This document shows, in pieces, positions 9,218 to 17,425 of a stretch of DNA of 53,211 nucleotides (its first letter is position 1; every line of letters begins with the position of its first letter). Source of the stretch: an uncultured Pelagibacteraceae bacterium (GTDB lineage: Bacteria > Pseudomonadota > Alphaproteobacteria > Pelagibacterales > Pelagibacteraceae); contig CACHOW010000006.1 in the NCBI GenBank assembly GCA_902581695.1, positions 1 to 53,211 on the forward strand, written 5' to 3'. Made by a program: the position numbers and the translations under genes. The notes beneath the pieces were generated by a model, which saw nothing but the letters and a program-made list of their open reading frames with translations, was not told where the DNA came from and did no database searches.

Positions 9218-10060
9218 TTATATAGTTTTTGAGGATATACACCAGTAATTTTTATATTTTTTATTAAACCGTTTTTTAGCAATATCGCATTTTCCTTTAG
9301 AATAAAAATACGCAACTAATGCTGAACCTGATCCAGTCATTCTTACAAATTCAGCGTGAGTTGAGCTTTCCAAAAAAATTTTAATTCTTTTTAATGAAGA
9401 ATGCATAGATAAGGCAATAGGTTCTAAAGAATTAGTCATTTTTTTTAAATTGTTAAAATTAAACATATCCTTAGAAGGTTTGTTTAGTTTTGGCTTGTCA
9501 AATTTTCTTATTTTTGAATATATTTTTCTAGTAGAACACCCTAAATTGGGTTTGACAATTAAAGTATAAATTTTTCTGCAATCCGTAAATCGTTTAATTT
9601 TATTTTTTGAGTTTAAAATTGAGTTAGTAGAATCCAGGCCTAATAATACATCAGAACCAACTAATTTAGAGATTTTTATAATTTCTTTTTGGGTGGTCTT
9701 TACTATTTTTTTACTTATTAGGTAGCTTAAAATATTAGCTGCATTCATAGAACCTCCCCCTAACCCAGATTTAATTGGAATATTTTTTTTTATTCTTATT
9801 TTGAATTTATTATTTTTAAGTAATTTTTTGTTTTCTAAAACTTCAAGCAGCTTCGAAATGGTATTTTTTTTACTAATATTCCTAGAAAATTTGCCAGTAA
9901 AGGAAATATTATGTTTGTCTGAATTAATTCTCTTAATTAAAATTTCATCATACAAAGAAACAAATGCAACAATGCTTTCTATTTTATGTAATGTTGGTGT
10001 TTTTCCAATTACGTTTAAAGCTAAGTTTATTTTAGCATGTGATCTAATAATCGTTTGCAT
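9218..10060 (-). CDS. ispE: 4-diphosphocytidyl-2-C-methyl-D-erythritol kinase
   Basis: GHMP kinase that phosphorylates CDP-methylerythritol in the MEP isoprenoid pathway. Visible: N-terminal SHAKINLALNVIG, the ATP-binding Gly-rich loop PIKSGLGGGSMNAAN at about residues 94-108, and the C-terminal MTGSGSALVAYF motif. At 280 residues it is full length. It lies 2 bp after the TPR-protein gene and 33 bp before tRNA-Gln. The pathway's last enzyme, IspH, is also in the window at 26.5 kb. Confidence 0.95.
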   Translation of the reverse strand: MQTIIRSHAKINLALNVIGKTPTLHKIESIVAFVSLYDEILIKRINSDKHNISFTGKFSRNISKKNTISKLLEVLENKKLLKNNKFKIRIKKNIPIKSGLGGGSMNAANILSYLISKKIVKTTQKEIIKISKLVGSDVLLGLDSTNSILNSKNKIKRFTDCRKIYTLIVKPNLGCSTRKIYSKIRKFDKPKLNKPSKDMFNFNNLKKMTNSLEPIALSMHSSLKRIKIFLESSTHAEFVRMTGSGSALVAYFYSKGKCDIAKKRFNKKYKNYWCISSKTI

Positions 10061-10062
10061 CT

Positions 10063-11748
10063 TTAAGAATTTTTCATACCCTCTATCATCTTGATATTAA
10101 TTTTTTTAATTATTTCTTTATCAGCGTCTTCCATATCAAGAACGCTTGCCCAAAAATATCTTGCTTGAATTTTACGATCTAATTTCCACAAAATATCTCC
10201 ATAGTGATCATTTACTATAGGATCTTCAGGCATCAATTCTACCGCTCTTTTTAAAAATTTTTCAGCCTTTGAGAAATCATCGATCAAATAATAAGCCCAT
10301 CCAATAGAATCTATTATGTATGGGTCATTGCTTTTAGCAGCATAGGCTTTCTCTAGCATTTCGATTGCTTTATTAATTTTATAATCCCTTTCAAGCCAAG
10401 AGTACGCGAGATAATTCAAAATATAAGGATCATCAGGTTCAATTTCTAATGCTTGCAATAAATCTTTGTCTGCTTTATTAAATTTATTCAATCGCTCATA
10501 ACTTCCCCCTCTTCTATAAAGAAGATCTGCTTTTATTTCAGAATCATTATTAAAAGACTCTATAAGCTTGGTGTAATATTTTATCGCTTGTTCATATTGT
10601 TTTGAATTCTTATAAAAGTTAGCAATATCAAATAATATTTTTTTACTTGGTTCTTTTATTTTACTAAATTCAGCTACAATATAGTTCAAAGACTCTTTTT
10701 CATTTCTTTGTTTCTCTATAATTTGGGCTTGTTTTTTAATTCGAAACCAATAATAAAAATTATCATCTTTTTTAAATTTTTTTAAAGTTTTTTTTGCTTT
10801 CTCATATTCTTGATTAAAATATTGATTTTCTGCAACTAAAGCTAAATTAAATTTAAATTTTGGATTTAAAAAATTTGATAAATTTAAATAAAAATTAGAT
10901 TTTTTAAAATTGTCTTGTGAAGAATATAAATTTGAAACTAAAAATAAAAACTCTGCGACTATATCGTTTGAATTTTTACAAGAAAAAACTTTCGTTAATT
11001 TTTCAGAGCTTTCCTCCTCTAACCAACTTTTACTCTGAGATATTAGTAGTGTTGTATTAATATATTCAATATTATCAGTTATTTTTTTTGCATCTTCCAG
11101 TCTGTTGCTCGTTATTAAATGAGTTAAATAAAAAAATAGATATCTTGTATAATCTCCCTCAGGATCATTAATCAATTTTAAAAAGTAGGCATCTGTATTC
11201 TTATCATCTAAATAACACCTCTGAAATGCTTCAGAAATAATGGATAATTTTCCAAAATTTTGTTTTTGGTTTAAAAATTTTTTTTCTTTAAATAAATAAA
11301 TATATTGTTTTAAACTTTCCCAAATTGCAGAATTAAATTTATCTCGTTTATCAAATTTTTTTATTTCATCAAAATATGCTAATGCTGTGCTCAAATCATC
11401 CTTTTTTAGGCTATCTAAGATAAGCAGCAAATAGGCATCAAAAAAATTTTGATCATCTTTGTTTTTATGGCTCTTAATTACATTTATAGCTTGTGAAATT
11501 TTATTTTCTAAAACTAAAGAATTAACATACCTTTTTAAATATGGCTCATGTGTATCGAGTAATATCTTAGACGAATTAAAAAATTCTAATGCTGATGAAT
11601 TATCTTTATTTTCAAGTGCTACAATCCCAGAAAAATACTTTGAAAGGCTTTTGTAATTAAATCTTTCAAAACTATAGCTTTTAGAAATTACTAGAGTTTG
11701 ATAAAGTAGTAAAATAGTAAGTAAATATTTAATTTTTTTAAGAAACAT
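10063..11748 (-). CDS. Tetratricopeptide-repeat protein, exported or membrane-anchored
   Basis: A 561-residue protein with an N-terminal hydrophobic segment (about residues 5-24) that looks like a signal peptide or anchor, then degenerate helical repeats and clear TPR units in the C-terminal half. Examples are the units around ADKDLLQALEIEPDDPYILN, MLEKAYAAKSNDPYIIDSIG and FLKRAVELMPEDPIVNDHYG. Such proteins are protein-interaction scaffolds, and a TPR gene next to ispE is common in alphaproteobacteria. The substrate or partner cannot be read from sequence. Its start is only 11 bp from the divergent UDG-like gene, so its promoter must lie inside that gene. Confidence 0.85.
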   Translation of the reverse strand: MFLKKIKYLLTILLLYQTLVISKSYSFERFNYKSLSKYFSGIVALENKDNSSALEFFNSSKILLDTHEPYLKRYVNSLVLENKISQAINVIKSHKNKDDQNFFDAYLLLILDSLKKDDLSTALAYFDEIKKFDKRDKFNSAIWESLKQYIYLFKEKKFLNQKQNFGKLSIISEAFQRCYLDDKNTDAYFLKLINDPEGDYTRYLFFYLTHLITSNRLEDAKKITDNIEYINTTLLISQSKSWLEEESSEKLTKVFSCKNSNDIVAEFLFLVSNLYSSQDNFKKSNFYLNLSNFLNPKFKFNLALVAENQYFNQEYEKAKKTLKKFKKDDNFYYWFRIKKQAQIIEKQRNEKESLNYIVAEFSKIKEPSKKILFDIANFYKNSKQYEQAIKYYTKLIESFNNDSEIKADLLYRRGGSYERLNKFNKADKDLLQALEIEPDDPYILNYLAYSWLERDYKINKAIEMLEKAYAAKSNDPYIIDSIGWAYYLIDDFSKAEKFLKRAVELMPEDPIVNDHYGDILWKLDRKIQARYFWASVLDMEDADKEIIKKINIKMIEGMKNS

Positions 11749-11759
11749 TTTTATACTTT

Positions 11760-12488
11760 ATGACTAAAAAAGCTTTAAATCAAAATGCCAAATATGTTCA
11801 AGAATTGGAGGATATTATTGAGCCTGACTTCATTTTTGACAATAAACCTCTGAATAGATTCAAAATTACTAACAATATTGAGCAAAGTGATGAGCAAAAT
11901 TTAAATAAAAAAACAAGACTTTTGGAACTTAAAAAAAAAATTAGTTCAATTGAAAATTGTAATTTAAAGGATAATTCAAAAAATCTAATTTTAGGAGATG
12001 GGGACATCAACAGTCCGATTATGTTAATTGGGGAAGCTCCAGGAGAAAAGGAGGATAACACAGGACTTTCCTTTCAAGGAGATGTTGGAGAATTATTAAA
12101 AAAAATGTTGATGGCTATAAATATTAGAAAAGAAAAGATATATTTGACATATACAATCAACTTCAGACCTCCAGAAGATAGAAAGCCAACAAGAAAAGAG
12201 ACTCAACGTTACTCTGTATTTTTAAAGGAGCATATAACCATTATAAATCCAAAAATTATAATTTTAATGGGTAGTACAGCAATGGAGGCTGTCACAAATT
12301 TAAATAACAAAATTTCAGATGAGAGAGGTAATTGGAAAGAAATAATTTTAAAAAATAAAACTTATCCTCTGATGATTACTTATAGCCCCTCATATCTTAT
12401 TAGATTTTCAGAAAATAAAAAATATTCATGGGAAGATTTAAAAAAAATAAGAAAAAAAATTGAGGATTTGGAGATAAATATTTTATGA
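11760..12488 (+). CDS. Uracil-DNA glycosylase superfamily protein, family-4-like, lacking Fe-S ligands
   Basis: A 242-residue protein with the uracil-DNA glycosylase fold by motif: LILGDGD, motif A GEAPGEKED at 91-99, INFRPPEDRKPT at 133-144 and IIILMGSTAMEA. Canonical family 4 enzymes hold a [4Fe-4S] cluster with four cysteines; here C67 is the only cysteine in the whole protein. The usual KCRPP reads NFRPP, and the later ligand position reads RYS. The motif B HPS-type sequence reads YSPSYLIR, with Ser209 where His is expected. The N-terminal 60 residues are an uncharacterised charged extension. It may be an altered or inactive glycosylase. The stop overlaps the rnhB start (ATGA, 12485-12488). 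Confidence 0.85.
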   Translation: MTKKALNQNAKYVQELEDIIEPDFIFDNKPLNRFKITNNIEQSDEQNLNKKTRLLELKKKISSIENCNLKDNSKNLILGDGDINSPIMLIGEAPGEKEDNTGLSFQGDVGELLKKMLMAINIRKEKIYLTYTINFRPPEDRKPTRKETQRYSVFLKEHITIINPKIIILMGSTAMEAVTNLNNKISDERGNWKEIILKNKTYPLMITYSPSYLIRFSENKKYSWEDLKKIRKKIEDLEINIL

Positions 12489-13045
12489 AATTAATAGCAG
12501 GAGTTGATGAGGTTGGTCGAGGAAGTTTGATTGGACCAGTTTATGCTGCGGCAGTAATTCTTAATAAATCTATTAATAGAAAACTATTAAAAGATTCGAA
12601 AAGTTTAACTAAATCTAACAGAGAAATATTATCAAAATATATAAAAGAGAATTCTATTTGGGCAGTGGGTAAAGCATCAGTTAAAGAAATTGAAAAAATC
12701 AACATTTTACAAGCAAGTCTGCTGGCTATGAAAAGAGCTATAAGAAAACTTAAAAAAAGACCTACTATAGTTTTTGTCGATGGGAACAAATTACCTAAAA
12801 TTGAAAATTACAAACTTAGAGCTGTAATTAAAGGAGATCAAAAAATGCCTTCAATTTCTGCAGCGTCAATTATTGCTAAAGTAAGTCGGGATAAAATGAT
12901 AACCAAATTGGGAAAAAAATTTAAGGGTTACTATTGGGATAAAAACTATGGATATGGAACCAGACAACACTTAAAAGCTATAAAAAATTTAGGAATAACT
13001 AGCCAACATAGAAAAACTTTTTCACCAATAAATAAAATAAAATAG
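12485..13045 (+). CDS. rnhB: Ribonuclease HII
   Basis: Removes ribonucleotides and RNA primers from DNA-RNA hybrids. Seen: GVDEVGRGSLIGPVYAAAV at the N-terminus with catalytic D8 and E9, D99 in VFVDGN, and KGDQKMPSISAASIIAKVSRD. At 186 residues it is short but complete. Start chosen at the ATG overlapping the UDG-like gene stop (ATGA), implying coupling. In many alphaproteobacteria rnhB is immediately followed by ccrM, as here. The partner RNase HI (rnhA) is also in the window. Confidence 0.97.
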   Translation: MKLIAGVDEVGRGSLIGPVYAAAVILNKSINRKLLKDSKSLTKSNREILSKYIKENSIWAVGKASVKEIEKINILQASLLAMKRAIRKLKKRPTIVFVDGNKLPKIENYKLRAVIKGDQKMPSISAASIIAKVSRDKMITKLGKKFKGYYWDKNYGYGTRQHLKAIKNLGITSQHRKTFSPINKIK

Positions 13046-13163
13046 GTTTCACGTAGAAACACTAGATCTAGTTATCCTATAAAATAGATACACAAATCGA
13101 TTCCAGTTAATTCAATCCCAGGTTGACCCTAGAATCTTTTTAGAGTCTAATTTGTTTTTATAA
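13046..13163 (+). promoter_or_regulatory. ccrM upstream region: three GANTC sites and a sigma70-type promoter
   Basis: This 118-bp spacer is one of the longest gaps in the window. GANTC sites are at 13099-13103 (GATTC), 13132-13136 (GAATC) and 13143-13147 (GAGTC). A promoter candidate is TTGACC at 13123-13128, 17 bp, then TCTAAT at 13146-13151, five of six matches in each box. The second GANTC falls in the spacer and the third overlaps the -10 box. Transcription would begin only a few nt before the ATG at 13164. Just after the rnhB stop is GTTTC-ACGTA-GAAAC (13046-13060), and at 13062-13071 the perfect palindrome CTAGATCTAG. Methylation-sensitive autoregulation is an inference. Confidence 0.6.
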
Positions 13164-14234
13164 ATGACTTTAAATTTTAAAAATAAATTAATTAATGGAG
13201 ACAGCCTAGAGGAATTAAAAAAAATTCCTGATGAATCTTTTGATTTAGTTTTTGCAGACCCTCCTTACAACTTACAGTTAAAAAGTGAACTGACTAGACC
13301 GGATAGATCAAAAGTAAGTGCAGTAAATGACAAGTGGGATCAATTTGAAAGTTTTAAAAAATACGATGATTTTACTTACACTTGGCTAAGTGAATGTAAA
13401 AGAATTTTAAAAAAGAATGGGGCGATTTGGGTAATTGGGAGTTACCACAATATTTTTAGAGTTGGTGCAGCAATTCAAAATTTGGGCTTTTGGATCTTAA
13501 ATGATGTTATTTGGAATAAAAAAAACCCAATGCCAAACTTTAGAGGAACTCGTTTTACTAATGCTCATGAAACTTTAATTTGGGCCTCTAAATCAGAAAA
13601 ATCAAAATACACTTTTAACTATCAATCTTTAAAATGCTTAAATGATGATCTACAAATGAGATCTAATTGGGATCTGCCTATTTGTAATGGAGCAGAAAGA
13701 TTGAAGAAGAATGGAAAAAAAGTACATTCAACACAAAAACCTGAAGCTTTACTTCATAGAATTTTATTAGCAACTTCAAATAAAAATGATTTGGTTTTAG
13801 ACCCTTTTTTAGGATCCGGAACTACAGCAACCGTTGCCAAAAAATTAGGTAGAAATTATTATGGTATAGAAAAAGAAAAAACTTATTTTAAAGCTGCTGA
13901 ACAAAGATTAAAAAGTACAAAACCTATTGAAGACAATTACCTAGACACCATTAAGAATAATAGATCTAAACCAAGGATACCTTTTGGTTCATTGGTAGAA
14001 TTAGAAATAATAAAGCCAGGAACAACTATTTTTGATAATAAAAAGAAAATAAGTGCAAAAATCATGGCTGATGGAAGCATTAAACACGCTCAAACAGAGG
14101 GCTCAATTCATAAAGTAGCAGCAACAATTTTGGGCGCTGAAAGCTGCAATGGATGGACTTATTGGCATTATAATTTGGATGGTGCTGTAGTCCCAATCGA
14201 TCATTTGAGACAAAAATTAATTTCAAAAAACTAA
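13164..14234 (+). CDS. ccrM: Cell-cycle DNA adenine-N6 methyltransferase (GANTC), CcrM
   Basis: Beta-class adenine methyltransferase expected to methylate the A in GANTC, as CcrM does in Caulobacter and other alphaproteobacteria. The catalytic ADPPYNL motif is at 31-37 and the SAM-binding DPFLGSGTTATVAKKLGRNYYGIE block at 213-236, in the order typical of the beta class. Residues about 260-356 form the C-terminal extension characteristic of CcrM (KPRIPFGSLVELEIIKPG, SCNGWTYWHY). At 356 residues it is full length. No restriction gene is adjacent, so it is a solitary regulatory methylase. The upstream region carries three of its own target sites. Its stop overlaps the convergent FAD monooxygenase by 4 bp (CTAA). 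Confidence 0.95.
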   Translation: MTLNFKNKLINGDSLEELKKIPDESFDLVFADPPYNLQLKSELTRPDRSKVSAVNDKWDQFESFKKYDDFTYTWLSECKRILKKNGAIWVIGSYHNIFRVGAAIQNLGFWILNDVIWNKKNPMPNFRGTRFTNAHETLIWASKSEKSKYTFNYQSLKCLNDDLQMRSNWDLPICNGAERLKKNGKKVHSTQKPEALLHRILLATSNKNDLVLDPFLGSGTTATVAKKLGRNYYGIEKEKTYFKAAEQRLKSTKPIEDNYLDTIKNNRSKPRIPFGSLVELEIIKPGTTIFDNKKKISAKIMADGSIKHAQTEGSIHKVAATILGAESCNGWTYWHYNLDGAVVPIDHLRQKLISKN

Positions 14235-15376
14235 TTTCTATACACTTTTCCCAAGTAAAACTCTAAAAATTTTTTGTTTTTAACTAATCTTTTCAGAAAG
14301 ATGTTTCTAAAAAAAATTGTTAAAGGATTAGATAAATGAAAAGCAAACTGATTAAATTTTGATCTGATATTAACCATTTTTGTTTTGTTGACTCTATTCT
14401 TAAAAAAATTACTTTCTGTACTATTTTCAATACTTTTAAATAAATCATAAGCACTTTCTATAGACTGTGATGCGCCCTGAGCAAATGATGGCGGAAAAGC
14501 AAAAAAAGCATCACCAATAAAATGAATATTATTATTTTGTAGTTTATAGAAATTTTCACTTATAAATACTGGAAATATTTTTAATTCTTTTAGGCCATCT
14601 AAAAAGCTTTTATTTCTTGAAGGAAATTTATCTAATACTTTGTTGATAAATGAATTATCACTGAATAATGAGTAATTTTTTTGTTCTTTTATTGAGAGTT
14701 GGTATTTCATTATAGCTATAAAATTTAAGTCTCCATTTGGATTGACTGGATAAACTACGTGATGAAAGTTAGAACCTAAAAATAGAGCGATATTTTTACT
14801 ATCAATATTTTCAGGAGATTTATTCAAGATGCCTCTAATTGCCAATGTATTATTATATTTAGGTTTTGATTCATCTTTAGACATAAGACTTTTACTTTTT
14901 GAAAAAACTCCGTCAGAAATAATTAAATGATCACATTCTTTTACTTCAGCATTTTCAAAAGAAAGTTTAATTTTTTTATCTTGTTGGTCTATTTTTGAAA
15001 TATTATAGCCAGTTTTTATCAAACCTTCCAAATCTGTTTTTAAAAAATTTATTAAAGATGATCTTTTTAAAGTGGTATACTTGCAATCTTCTGAATTAAA
15101 TTCTGTGATATCTAACTCGCATATCTTATCTAAGCTTTTATTTGAATAAAAATTGATTTTTTCTGGAGTATATTTTTCATTATTATGCAATTTTTCAAAT
15201 CCAATTTCATTTAAAAGTTTGATACTGTTAACTGATAATTGTACACCATAACCCTCGTCTAAATCGATTGAGGTATTTTTTTCATAGATTGTAATTTGAT
15301 AATTAGGATTTTTTTTGAATAAATTAGTAATGAATAATCCTGAAATTCCAGCACCTATGATCGCTATTTTTTTCAT
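14231..15376 (-). CDS. FAD-dependent monooxygenase (UbiH / salicylate-hydroxylase-like)
   Basis: A 381-residue flavoprotein hydroxylase. It has the N-terminal dinucleotide fold IAIIGAGISGLFITNLF with E32 closing the ribose loop, and the C-terminal FAD motif HFIGDAFFAFPPSFAQGASQSIESA. The internal second FAD motif is recognisable in HLIISDGVFSKSKSL. Aromatic-ring hydroxylation is the family reaction; ubiquinone-ring hydroxylation is one possibility, but sequence reading alone does not fix the substrate. It overlaps mutY by one base (TAATG) and converges with ccrM with a 4-bp overlap. Confidence 0.8.
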   Translation of the reverse strand: MKKIAIIGAGISGLFITNLFKKNPNYQITIYEKNTSIDLDEGYGVQLSVNSIKLLNEIGFEKLHNNEKYTPEKINFYSNKSLDKICELDITEFNSEDCKYTTLKRSSLINFLKTDLEGLIKTGYNISKIDQQDKKIKLSFENAEVKECDHLIISDGVFSKSKSLMSKDESKPKYNNTLAIRGILNKSPENIDSKNIALFLGSNFHHVVYPVNPNGDLNFIAIMKYQLSIKEQKNYSLFSDNSFINKVLDKFPSRNKSFLDGLKELKIFPVFISENFYKLQNNNIHFIGDAFFAFPPSFAQGASQSIESAYDLFKSIENSTESNFFKNRVNKTKMVNIRSKFNQFAFHLSNPLTIFFRNIFLKRLVKNKKFLEFYLGKVYRN

Positions 15377-16356
15377 TAATTTCTCATTAAATATTTTACA
15401 ATTTTTTTTGTAAATGATGGTAGCATGTAATTGTCTAATTTTTTTTCATTTATCCAATAAGGTGATTGAAATTTTCTGGTATTTTTCACATATTTGATTT
15501 TTATATTCATATTCATATTTGACATTTTAAAGTTTAAATTTTCATCAAAATTTTTTGGTTTTGATAACTCTTCCATAGGAAAGATTGTTAAATTTTTTAA
15601 AAAATTAAACTTAGTATTTTTAATCAATAAATATCTTTGGTCTTTTTTATAAACTTTTAAAAGAAAGTATTTATTTATATTTTTTTTGTTTTTTTTTGTT
15701 AAATCAAAATCTTTTTTAAGTAATGACTTACACTTTTTTGAAATAGGACATCGATTACATAAAGGATTGGTTGGTTTACAAATTAATGCTCCTAATTCCA
15801 TCAAAGCTTGAGCGTAATCACTAGGTCTTGATGACATTCCAAATATAGATTTTTTTTTTATAAGATTATCTTTTTGAATATCTCTCTCTTTTTTCAAATA
15901 CAAATATCGTTTTAGAACTCTTTCTATATTCCCATCTAATGGAATGTAGGCTTTATTAAATGCAATTGATAAAATTGCATTTGCGGTATAGTTTCCTATT
16001 CCAGGAAGTGATATCAAATCCTCAAAGTTATCAGGCAACTTTCCATCAAAGTTTTTAATAATTTTTTGTGCAGTTTTTTTTAGATTTCTAACTCTAGAGT
16101 AGTATCCAAGTCCTTCCCATAATTTTATTAATTTTTTGCTCTTGACTTTTGAAAGAGCTTTTAAATTTGGGATATCTTTTATAAATCGATTAAAATAAGG
16201 AATAACTGTTACAACCTGTGTTTGTTGTAACATAAATTCACTTACTAATGTGAAATACTGTCTTTTTTGAAAAGAAACATTTTTTCGCCACGGTAATGAT
16301 CTTTTATTTAAATCATACCATTTAAGAATTTTTTTTGTTACTAATTGTTCTTTCAT
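15376..16356 (-). CDS. mutY: A/G-specific adenine DNA glycosylase
   Basis: Removes adenine mispaired with 8-oxoguanine. From the chosen start (MKEQLVTKK, 326 aa) the catalytic Glu is E40 in SEFMLQQTQ and the catalytic Asp is D141 in the helix-hairpin-helix block LPGIGNYTANAIL...LDGNIERVLKR. The [4Fe-4S] cluster motif C-x6-C-x2-C-x5-C is intact (CKPTNPLCNRCPISKKC). A C-terminal NUDIX-like domain follows but is diverged. Starts at 16356, 16362 or 16401 are possible; the first two fit the family N-terminus. The start region CATATGCAT also holds the start of the divergent DciA-like gene. Confidence 0.95.
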   Translation of the reverse strand: MKEQLVTKKILKWYDLNKRSLPWRKNVSFQKRQYFTLVSEFMLQQTQVVTVIPYFNRFIKDIPNLKALSKVKSKKLIKLWEGLGYYSRVRNLKKTAQKIIKNFDGKLPDNFEDLISLPGIGNYTANAILSIAFNKAYIPLDGNIERVLKRYLYLKKERDIQKDNLIKKKSIFGMSSRPSDYAQALMELGALICKPTNPLCNRCPISKKCKSLLKKDFDLTKKNKKNINKYFLLKVYKKDQRYLLIKNTKFNFLKNLTIFPMEELSKPKNFDENLNFKMSNMNMNIKIKYVKNTRKFQSPYWINEKKLDNYMLPSFTKKIVKYLMRN

Positions 16357-16845
16357 ATGCATTTTAAAAAATATACTAAGCAGAGAAACGCAAGCATTCA
16401 AGGGCTAAGATCCTTCAAAGACACTTTGCCAAAAAACATTAAAAAAGTTATTAACAAAAGAGGACAAATTTATTCAGAAACTCTCAATAATTGGAAGTAT
16501 TTTGTTGGAGAAAATTTGTTTAAAATTTGTTATCCAAAATCTTACAAAAATTCGAACAGTTTTACTGTAAGCACATTATTGATAATGGTTAAAAGAGGAC
16601 ATGAAGTTGATTTAGAATATTCAAAAAAAGAAATTATAAATAGAATGAACGCTTTTTTTAATGAAACAGTAGTTGAAAGAGTTAAATTTACCAGCTTTAA
16701 TGATGAAAAAAAAACTACTATAAAAAAAAACAAATCAAAATTAAATGTGACAAATAAAAATTTTAATAGCAAAATAAATAATGTTAAAAATGAAAAAATT
16801 AAAAAATCTCTTCTTGAATTAACAAAAGTATTTAAAGAAAAATGA
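16357..16845 (+). CDS. DUF721 / DciA-like protein
   Basis: A 162-residue protein from the ATG at 16357; a TTG at 16345 would add four residues. The N-terminal 95 residues match the DUF721 pattern (LPKNIKKVINKRGQIYSETLNNWKYFVG..., then FTVSTLLIMVKRGHEVDLEYSKKEIINRMNAFF). The rest is a Lys/Asn-rich low-complexity tail. DUF721 includes DciA, the ancestral replicative-helicase operator, so a role in loading DnaB is possible but unproven for this branch. In alphaproteobacteria this gene typically sits between mutY and a dsbA-like gene followed by smc, exactly as here. Its stop overlaps the next start (ATGA, 16842-16845). Confidence 0.8.
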   Translation: MHFKKYTKQRNASIQGLRSFKDTLPKNIKKVINKRGQIYSETLNNWKYFVGENLFKICYPKSYKNSNSFTVSTLLIMVKRGHEVDLEYSKKEIINRMNAFFNETVVERVKFTSFNDEKKTTIKKNKSKLNVTNKNFNSKINNVKNEKIKKSLLELTKVFKEK

Positions 16846-17417
16846 AAAAAATTTTTTTTATAATAATTCTTTTTTTTGGATCTTTTAGCTTTTTAAATGC
16901 TGAAACTAAAAGAATAGTTTCTGGTAATGAAAATGCTAAAATTACAATTATTGCATATGAATCTTTAACTTGCAGTCATTGTGCAGATTTTCATAAAGAT
17001 GTTTATCCACAACTTAAGAAAGATTATATAGATACAGGTCTAGCTAAAATAGAATTTAGACATTTTCCATTAGATGCTGCCGCCTTTAACGCTTCAAAAA
17101 TTGCCCAATGTAAAGAAGACCAAAATTTGAAAATTTTAGAAAGTTTATATTCTAATCAACAAGCCTGGGTAAAAGGAAGCACTATTGATGAAGTGAATGA
17201 TCATCTAAAAAAATTTATTAAAAAAGAAGGCTTCAAGATTAATTTTGAAAAATGTATAAACGATAAAGAAATTGAAGATTTTGTTTTAAATGATCGAATC
17301 GAAGGAGCCAAAAAATTCAATATAAATGCTACTCCTACGATAATAATTAATAACGAAAAGTTTGAAAAATCTCTAAATTATAAAAATTTAAAAAAATCAT
17401 TAGAAAAACTGATATAA
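16842..17417 (+). CDS. DsbA-family periplasmic thiol oxidoreductase
   Basis: A 191-residue exported thioredoxin-fold protein. Signal peptide residues 1-20 with cleavage likely after LNA. Active site C44-S-H-C47 in SLTCSHCADFHKDVYP and the cis-proline segment INATPTIIINNEKF near the C-terminus. This is the DsbA/BdbD-like branch, with CSHC rather than the E. coli CPHC. Two further cysteines (near residues 88 and 141) may form a structural pair. It probably introduces disulfides in the periplasm. It sits between the DciA-like gene and smc; this order is conserved but functionally unexplained. Confidence 0.9.
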   Translation: MKKIFFIIILFFGSFSFLNAETKRIVSGNENAKITIIAYESLTCSHCADFHKDVYPQLKKDYIDTGLAKIEFRHFPLDAAAFNASKIAQCKEDQNLKILESLYSNQQAWVKGSTIDEVNDHLKKFIKKEGFKINFEKCINDKEIEDFVLNDRIEGAKKFNINATPTIIINNEKFEKSLNYKNLKKSLEKLI

Positions 17418-17425
17418 GTTAGTTC

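Noticed and set aside
13071..13079. DnaA box (TTATCC...) and a replication origin at the ccrM spacer
   Set aside because: Only TTATCC of the nine-base box matches and there is a single copy with no cluster; no origin-linked genes are nearby.
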